Below are positions 57,357 to 64,000 of a stretch of 64,000 nucleotides of DNA, piece by piece. A model generated the notes under the pieces. That model saw nothing but the letters and a program-made list of their open reading frames with translations. It had not been told where the DNA came from and made no database searches. The first letter of the stretch is position 1. Each line of letters opens with the position of its first letter. A program made the position numbers and the translations under genes. Source of the DNA: Hysterangium stoloniferum (taxonomy: Eukaryota > Basidiomycota > Agaricomycetes > Hysterangiales > Hysterangiaceae); NCBI GenBank assembly GCA_015178975.1, contig WHVD01000011.1:1364001-1428000 (forward strand), given 5' to 3'.

Positions 57357-58417
57357 AATTGAAGAAAGAGGGGTATGTAAAGCATCCGAAAAGCTTGAAC
57401 CTCCTTATAATAAAGAACAAGACCCGAGCCGAGAGTAACTCGACGACAAAACCCCGAATTATTCATGAAGTTTACACCCGTTGCCTCACGTGTATGTAGT
57501 AGATCCGAGCAAACTTCGAGGATACACGTAAACCTCCTGGGCTCTCGTGCTTCATCGAGATCCGAGACCTCACCATGTAGGGAAAATCCATGAAGTTCCG
57601 TTCACACACAAGCAAATAATAACGGGTTATACCATATTAAACGCAGAATCTGCCGGAGTGTCCGAAGACTTGTTTTCGGGCCACAGGGTGGGAATACTTT
57701 TATGCAACACATGATTGCCGGAGAACCCACAAGTAAGTGTGGGGTTCCCCAGCCGCCGGAGCCGAGTTTGGCCAAGGCATAGGTTCCAATCGCCTGCTCC
57801 TGACATGAGCCAGTGAAAAACGGATTGTGGGGAGCCGCTTTGCTATGGTGACCCCACCTAGTCATCGTTACATGGAAAAACTTTGGTAACGAAGATCTCT
57901 GAAATAGTTCTGACCTTGGTTTGACCGCTAAAGACGCTCAACTCCAGGTAAAAAACAAGGCCGTACAAGTCACGTTGACGTATTCCGAAGAAAGAGCGCT
58001 TATCGCATTATATAATACTCTCAATGCACGCTTATTTCCATTAAGGTACACATTAAGTCCCCTTAAGTCAATTTTAAATTTTCCGCGCATATATATGTAA
58101 AACATTCCTTTGCAATATTCTTCCTGCACTTATCTTGATTGTTTTTGTTGGAAACACATTATATACTATAATTAGTTTGTGTTTATATGTAGCATAGTAA
58201 TTGGCAGTGAGTCGAATCCTATTATTCGGTTGACCAGGCGCTGCTTCGAACCTAGCATTCTAGAAGTCATATTTGCAGTTAATAAAATATCAGCCTGATA
58301 TCTATAGGAGGCCAGCCTAATATTAGCAGTTTGCTGGTAAATTAATACTATTTTGCAGCTAGGAGTTTGCGTATGAGCGGGGTTTCAAAACTGCAAGTTT
58401 TGTTTGAGCTCTCCCTT
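57357..58417. other. Divergent intergenic region between the lyase and the coiled-coil gene
   Basis: About 1.06 kb serves two genes that point away from each other, so it should hold both promoters. I see no clear TATA box. An inverted repeat around ATCAGCCTGATAT lies at about 58,290-58,302. Confidence 0.5.
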
Positions 58418-60336
58418 ATGCCAGCAGATTACGAGAAGATTATCCACAAGCACCCCGAGTCATATACTGCTCAAATCATCACTCTCGATGCACACTGCTC
58501 CAACCTCAATGCCCGCCTTGTCGCTACCCTGGACGCACTCGACGATTTACAACGCAGTCATCATTTCGAGATTGAGCAACTTTCCCAACGCGTAAATACA
58601 CTACAGGCACGATCTCGGATCCTGAAAACGCGTGCAAAACTGGCCGAAGCTGAACGTGACGGACTGAAAGAAGGTGTGGATAGACTGCTTGAGAAAGGTG
58701 GGAGGATCATTATATCTCCTGGGAGGAGACGTTGGATATCATGGACGACTGCTTATACCTTTTCTTGCATGTATTTTATTTCTAGTCGAAATTGCGAATG
58801 ACTATCGCATTTTGCCCCGTTCTCGAATTCATGTTCCATACCCTTTAGGTCTCTTTCTTTCCAAGTTTCATGCTGCTCTCTCGTTTGCTCATTATGCGCA
58901 AAGAGCCAATCATTACAGACTCACGTCTCACGTCACAGCAGATACACCATCCCAACAGTCAAGATGCATTCATCAACTCTCTCATTACCACCCTCACGAA
59001 TCAGCTTACAGCTTCTAAAGCTGAATTCGCTGAACTCAAATGTGCCTCAGATGCACGGGTAAGATCCTTACATCTATGTTCTCTCCGGATCTTCTACTTC
59101 ATGTGTACCAGATTGCAATTCTCGAGGCTCGAGTTGCTCGCCGTGAGGCCGAACTGCACGCTTACCGACCATGCCCGTGTTCGTGTCATCCACATGGTCC
59201 GTCCGAATGTGACGTCGAACGCTCTTCTGGCTCGACAAAGGATAATTCACACGCGGCGGCAGCACAATTGCCAGAACAGCGGGTCCCTGCTTCATTCTCT
59301 AAGGATCAGGTGGTAGAGATTCTACACGAGACCGCTGTTCGTCATCGCGTACTGCAAGCTGACGTTGAAGGACTGGTGTGCAAGGTGGTCCTATTTCCAA
59401 TGATTTATCGCAATATTCACAATCAGTACTACTTGTAGTTGGATTTTGCACGTTCTACGGCCAACAAAGCCCGTACCACTAATGACGAAAGTCATGAAAG
59501 ACCGACGACCGAGAATCTTGCTCAAGCCCAGGAGAAACTTTCCAGGCCTAACGTGGCTTCTATAATATCCATCTCAAGTTCTCGTCCCCAGCCAACCGTT
59601 CCAACTCTAGGTGCTATATTGGGCATTGATCGACGTCTTTCCAATGTAGAACAAGATACAAATGACTTGCGCGCAGAGCGAGATAACATTGCTGCGGTTT
59701 TATGTGGGGAGGATCGACTAAAGGGCATTTTGTTAATCGAAGAAGAATGTCTTCGGTATGGTGCTTTTCTTCCAACATTTAAATGTCTATAATTTCGCCA
59801 CTTCTTTTAACAGTCTTCGTAAAACGGAACGTACCCTTCGCCAACAGTTACTCCTTGCATCTACGGCTGAGCAAGATCTTAAAGCACTCGTCGAGAAATT
59901 ACAAAGGAAAATCGAAGACCGCCTTGTACGTCTTAAAGTACCTCAAAATTGACGTTTACTGATGGTGAATCCTGGCTTGTAGCATGACTCGGAGTCGGGT
60001 GATGAGGGAACAACCGGTATGGAACCTGACAATGGCACCGATCCAATAGATCCTCCCGATGCGGAAGATGACACTGCAAGACCCTCGCATATTTGCGAGC
60101 CCCATACTACACCTATGGTGTCCTCTCTGCTGCCTGAGGCAACATTCCATGAGAATAAGACACCGTTTGATACGGTGTCCGCTTCGCATGCCATCCAAAC
60201 TACTCGTCTTGCCCGAATAGAGTCCGATCTCGAGGACGCCCGTGCCGATGTGGAGTCCAAGGAACGCACTATAGATTCCTTAAAGGCTCAGCTTGCTGTG
60301 CTCAAACGAGCAGTAGCCCTACAGCCTGGAGGATGA
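58418..60336 (+). CDS. Coiled-coil protein of unknown function
   Basis: I do not recognise the family. Seven exons can be joined in consistent frame: 58,418-58,697, 58,786-58,848, 58,904-59,058, 59,112-59,384, 59,439-59,755, 59,814-59,925 and 59,983-60,336. This gives 517 residues; introns are 53-88 nt with GT-AG ends. The ATG at 58,418 was preferred; an in-frame ATG at 58,373 would add 15 residues. Heptad-rich helices dominate: AQIITLDAHCSNLNARLVAT, the Leu/Lys stretch to LLEK, IAILEARVARREAELHAY, and a C-terminal helix (RIESDLEDARADVESKERTI). A Cys/His patch (CPCSCHPHGPSEC) lies in the middle and an acidic stretch near 405-430. It starts about 1.06 kb from the lyase, head to head. A structural or scaffold role is only a guess. 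Confidence 0.75.
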
Positions 60337-61355
60337 TCATCAATAATATAATAAAACCTTCAAGGTACACTGTTTCGGTGTTGTTTTGTCTGTCTGTTTT
60401 GACTGTCTTGTCTTCGACAGAGCTATTTCTCCAGCCGAAAATACGTCATTGGCCAATTTTGTGGGACGAGTTCTCTTTGATCCTCGTTAGACGCTAAACG
60501 TCTATCTAACCCTATCATCAAGAGAGTCTATAGACTTTTTAACCGCAAGATGCCTTGGCGGCGTCCTATATCCAACAGGATCACCCGAAATTTTGATATA
60601 CTGACTGCCAAAATTGTGACGGTCTCTACCTCCCTTTCTTTGAATTGATTATTTATCGCTAACCGACGCTTCGATGTTTGTACATGTTCAGTCTGTCTTG
60701 TGTACATTGTATCAGTGATATAAAAAAGTGGGGTAGCCCGACCGGCTACAAACGTTTCAGTATTTATTTGGACATGTTTATTGACAAAAGAATAACTATC
60801 AACCAATCCAGAACAATTAACCAAGTGAAAACCTAAACAGGGTTACATAGTAGTACAGGGGTCATATATATGATATTGGCATGCATTGGGGATCAAATGG
60901 AATCGGCGTGATGATGCAGGAATGAAAAGTGGGGCTAGCATGAGATGGTTCCCGGACAATGACCAGGCTTACCAGAATAATGACATTTAAGCCATGTATA
61001 ATGAAAAACAAGAGAGTAGAAAACAGAACGAGTGGGATTGATGATGATGGGAATGTATCGATGACGGGTTGGCGAGTTCCGGACTATATCCTAGTCGAAC
61101 AACACGAAAAAAAATGTTGCATGCTTGAGGCCTTAGGATGCAGCGCTGACGCCGGCGTGGCTGCGCTTTTTGCCCAAGAACACAAAAAGCGACAGTACGA
61201 GTGATACTTTGGTGTCGCGCGCAGGAAGGAAAATAACGGAATGTCAACGACGCATCTATTGATCCAGGAGAGTAAGTCAAGAATGACGGGGACAAAATAA
61301 AATATATACGTGCCAGGACTCAAACCATTGACACGCCACAGTATGCAAGTCCCGG
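60337..61355. other. Convergent intergenic region
   Basis: Coiled-coil gene and G-alpha gene converge here, so both 3' regions and polyadenylation signals should lie in it. A candidate AATAAAAC is at about 60,347. Open frames on either strand are short and without domains. Confidence 0.45.
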
Positions 61356-62749
61356 TTATAGAATACCGGAATCCTTCAGGGCATTTTGCAAAATAGTCTC
61401 CTTAACAGCGGCAAATACTAATCTTACATTGCCGGTATCTGTTGCCTGGGTTAAACTTAAGACAATATGCATAAGCACATACATATTGACGGACACCAAC
61501 GAAGGGTCATTAACTCACTGTGGATATACGCTTAATCTTGCTCGGTTCTTCTGCATGAACCGCCAGAGGATATATTTGGCAGCCTTGTTGATATCAGCAC
61601 CACCAGTGTATTCTTGAAAATATTTTTCTAGTGGAATCTTCGGCAGTTTCTGCTTGAAGACGTCGATTTTATTTAAAAACAGAATTATTGATGTCCGAAG
61701 AAACCATCGACTGTTTATCACTGATTCGAAAAGATCCAAAGATTCGATCATTCGATTCTGCACAAAGCATCAATACGGTACTAGTGGATAAAGCAGAAAC
61801 ATACTTGTCGACTTTCCTCCAAAAGCACCTGATCGTACTCACTGAGAGCAGTACAGAAGATGATCGAAGTAACCGATTCGAAGCAGTGGATCCATTTCTT
61901 GCGTTCTGAACGTTGACCGCCCACGTCAAACATGTGTATCGAGAGCTGCATATTGTGATCGGCATTAAACCAAGCGCCACTTCACGATGTAGACTATTAC
62001 TTGCCTGACCCATGTAGAACTTCGTTTCTGTAATACCTGATGTCTTCTTTCGTGCTCTCAATACATCCATTTCTGTAGGCACGAATTCGGGCTCGCCTAT
62101 TCGCATCACTTCATCAAAAAAGCTAAAACAAGTAAACACTAGTTTTAAGTCGTGGCCTTTAGAGTAATAACTCACTAAGCTGCGGAATCCATGAGATAAA
62201 ACTCAGAAGATTTTTCTAGTATATCAGCAATAACGGCATCCTTCCACATCTCATGTATAGCCTGAGTTATTTCTGGTGATAAGCGGAAAGCGGGGTCTTC
62301 TTCCACTTGGTAGTTGATAATGAGCTGTGGATGACCCTGTGACACACAGACCATTTAGAAAACACATTCCAATGCACCGCTTCAGCGCATACCTTGCAGG
62401 ACTCATTTACTGGGGATTTACCCATCTTATTCATCTGCTTCACAATCGCCTGTGCAGATTCGACAAGATTGTCATATACGACAATACGATACGCGACGAG
62501 TTCATCTCGGTTATAACCATTCTGGTGGATAATTTTCATCTGCTTCACAATTGTTGACTTTCCCGACTCGCCGGATCCTACAGAAAGAACATTACTATAA
62601 GGACAAAGGGAAAGTGGCGGGCGTAACGAACCCAAAAGCAGGATCTTGCATTCCTTCTTAGATCGTCTATTATCCTCTTCAATCATTCTATCGATCTGGT
62701 CTGAACGTTCTCTGCCAGTCCTATTTGGTGCACTCTGGCATGCGCCCAT
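61356..62749 (-). CDS. Heterotrimeric G protein alpha subunit, group III-like
   Basis: It is a membrane-bound GTP switch that relays receptor signals; fungal group III members act on cAMP signalling. I read seven exons and 353 residues, the usual length. Start ATG 62,749; introns 62,578-62,631, 62,337-62,392, 62,123-62,175, 61,946-62,004, 61,758-61,804 and 61,456-61,518. All switch motifs are present: MGACQS for N-myristoylation and palmitoylation, P-loop GSGESGKST (40-48), switch I with Arg179 and Thr182 ([12 protein letters not shown]), DVGGQ with Gln205 (201-205), NKID (270-273) and TQATDT (323-328). The C-terminus ends DSGIL. The N-terminal motif, [16 protein letters not shown] and the C-terminal tail fit group III better than groups I or II, from memory of the family. 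One intron (61,946-62,004) has a GC donor. The gene looks intact. Confidence 0.95.
61946..62004 (-). other. GC-AG intron in the G-alpha gene
   Basis: The donor reads CAG then GCAAGT and the acceptor ATATGCAG. The conserved [15 protein letters not shown] junction requires this boundary. A GT four bases further in would break the frame. CAG|GCAAGT matches the strong consensus known for GC donors. Confidence 0.8.
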
Positions 62750-64000
62750 GGCTCGAAGAGATCCAACTGCAGTCTGGCGATCGGAGAATATCTAGGGGTA
62801 GATAATGGGAGGGATAAGGCCTGGAATGGTCGATACAACGTAGACGATACAATCAGGACGGGTTTGCTAGTGAAGAGACGGACGTGGTGGAGTGCAGTGC
62901 GGATGGAGATGCACCCGAGATGCAGTCAGGTACGTTAGAACTCCGACTCGGCATCTGATTTCGTTGGGATGCTTCCGTATTTCCCTGCCTTTGATATTCG
63001 TCATTAAAGGTTTTTTTTTTTCGACCCGTTGCTTCTTGCACATCTGCGAGATAGCTCAAGAGGTCTGTTGAACATCTTCAAGTGTGAAATTCTGCAGTAC
63101 TACTCGAGCTCACTGTAATCGTGCGGCTATGCGGCCTCCTTTGCCGACACACCTCGCATACTTGACAGTATCCCCTAACTCTGTACTTATTAGGTCATAT
63201 GTATCTGGTGGTCTTCGACAATTTCGCAAACTCGTAAGTGTCTCGCTTCCCCCTCCGTGTCACTTTTTATGTACCAAATAGAATGTATATTGGACATATA
63301 CTAGATACGCGGTGGTGGAGTCCTAGATGTTATATTTCTAAGTACTGTGTATTATGTGCAAATGAAATATAAATTCCCAAAAGTAAATCCTGGAGACAAT
63401 TTCAACTTGATACTAGCAGACATTTTATGATCATTTTAGAAGATACTATATTCTAGCTTCCCAGAACATGATATATGACCAAGCGAGACAAAAATGTTAA
63501 TGTACAGGGGGGGGGGGGGAATGTAAGTTTTGTGGCCTATTCTACCGGCTGTCATGCAATCTTCAACAACTGGGCACAGGTACCATCGATATCCTCATCA
63601 TTGGCAGGTGTTTATCAACAACGACAGATTCCGCAACTCCCGTCTGGGGATAGAGTGTCGTAGGCAAAAAACACGCTCAAGTTCTGCCTGCCGGCTTAGC
63701 CGGCAACTGCCCTGGCAAAGCTTTGGCAAATACGCAACAATACATTGAGGCGGTATAGTTTGCATATAATAAGCGTTAATTACATAAGTATATAATATCC
63801 AAAATCCCTGTCTACTCATTTTATCGTTCGCAGTTGCAGCACCAAAGTGGGTAAGCGCCGGTCGTATGTTTCAAAGATCGTCATGACGGTACACCATGCC
63901 GAAAAAGTAGAAATATACAAGGCAACAGAGGAAGTGAAAAATACACTCAAATAAATAGGTGGTCTGTCAGGTCAAATATTTGTTAGAATATAGGGTTGTG
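62750..64000. other. Upstream region of the G-alpha gene, no further gene seen
   Basis: The first few hundred bases probably hold the leader and promoter, with a run of ten T at about 63,011-63,020. Beyond that I find only short open frames. A run of twelve or so G is at about 63,507-63,519, and a perfect hairpin TGCCGGC-TTA-GCCGGCA near 63,690. Confidence 0.4.

Noticed and set aside
62853-63059. 68-codon open frame just upstream of the G-alpha start, minus strand
   Set aside because: It lies in the likely leader of the G-alpha gene, has a biased composition and no domain. An upstream open frame cannot be excluded but has no support.
63680-63710. Perfect hairpin TGCCGGC-TTA-GCCGGCA as a possible terminator or regulatory site
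   Set aside because: A short GC-rich hairpin without a gene context or T tract; bacterial-type termination does not apply here.

Overview
The window looks like a chromosome segment of a filamentous basidiomycete, most likely an Agaricomycete. The evidence is four spliced protein genes with very short introns (47-88 nt), a fungal phenylalanine ammonia-lyase, a group III-like fungal G-alpha subunit, and abundant Ty3/gypsy and Ty1/copia fossils. A Rhizoctonia/Ceratobasidium-like genome is possible, but this is inference only.

Layout. 1-21,420 is a repeat block: a copia fossil (1.3-3.1 kb), gypsy gag fossils, solo LTRs, a Tc1/mariner transposon with 223-bp terminal inverted repeats, and a four-level nest. 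In that nest a 6.9-kb chromodomain gypsy element (13,078-20,008) lies in a solo LTR, which lies in another LTR, which lies in an old gag gene. 21,421-32,290 is mostly unique DNA with one recognisable gene, a bZIP transcription factor with a possible membrane segment (27,728-29,594). 32,291-52,065 is a second repeat block. It contains an LTR inserted in a copy of its own family, a gag gene carrying many later insertions, and a nest five levels deep (about 42.8-51.9 kb). 52,066-54,540 holds short tandem and dispersed repeats. 54,545-62,749 is a compact gene island: phenylalanine ammonia-lyase (-), a coiled-coil protein of unknown function (+), and a G-alpha subunit (-).

For reference I name the LTR families by letter. 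A runs TGTTACGACC...TTCTTAACA. B runs TGTTAGGATCC...ATCTTAACA. C is the 36,428-37,225 type. D is the 43,965-50,868 element. E is the 37,645-38,117 type. F is the 38,282-38,825 type. Perfect 5-bp target duplications were read by eye for eleven insertions, which lets the order of events be reconstructed. Families A, B, C and F share a TATA-like box followed by GAAGCCAAG. In the chromodomain element, the DNA between the integrase and the 3' LTR carries a spliced-looking gene on the opposite strand. It has a six-cysteine motif with the spacing of a fungal Zn2Cys6 cluster, and two diverged copies keep both its intron boundaries and their phase. I regard this as the most interesting signal in the window.
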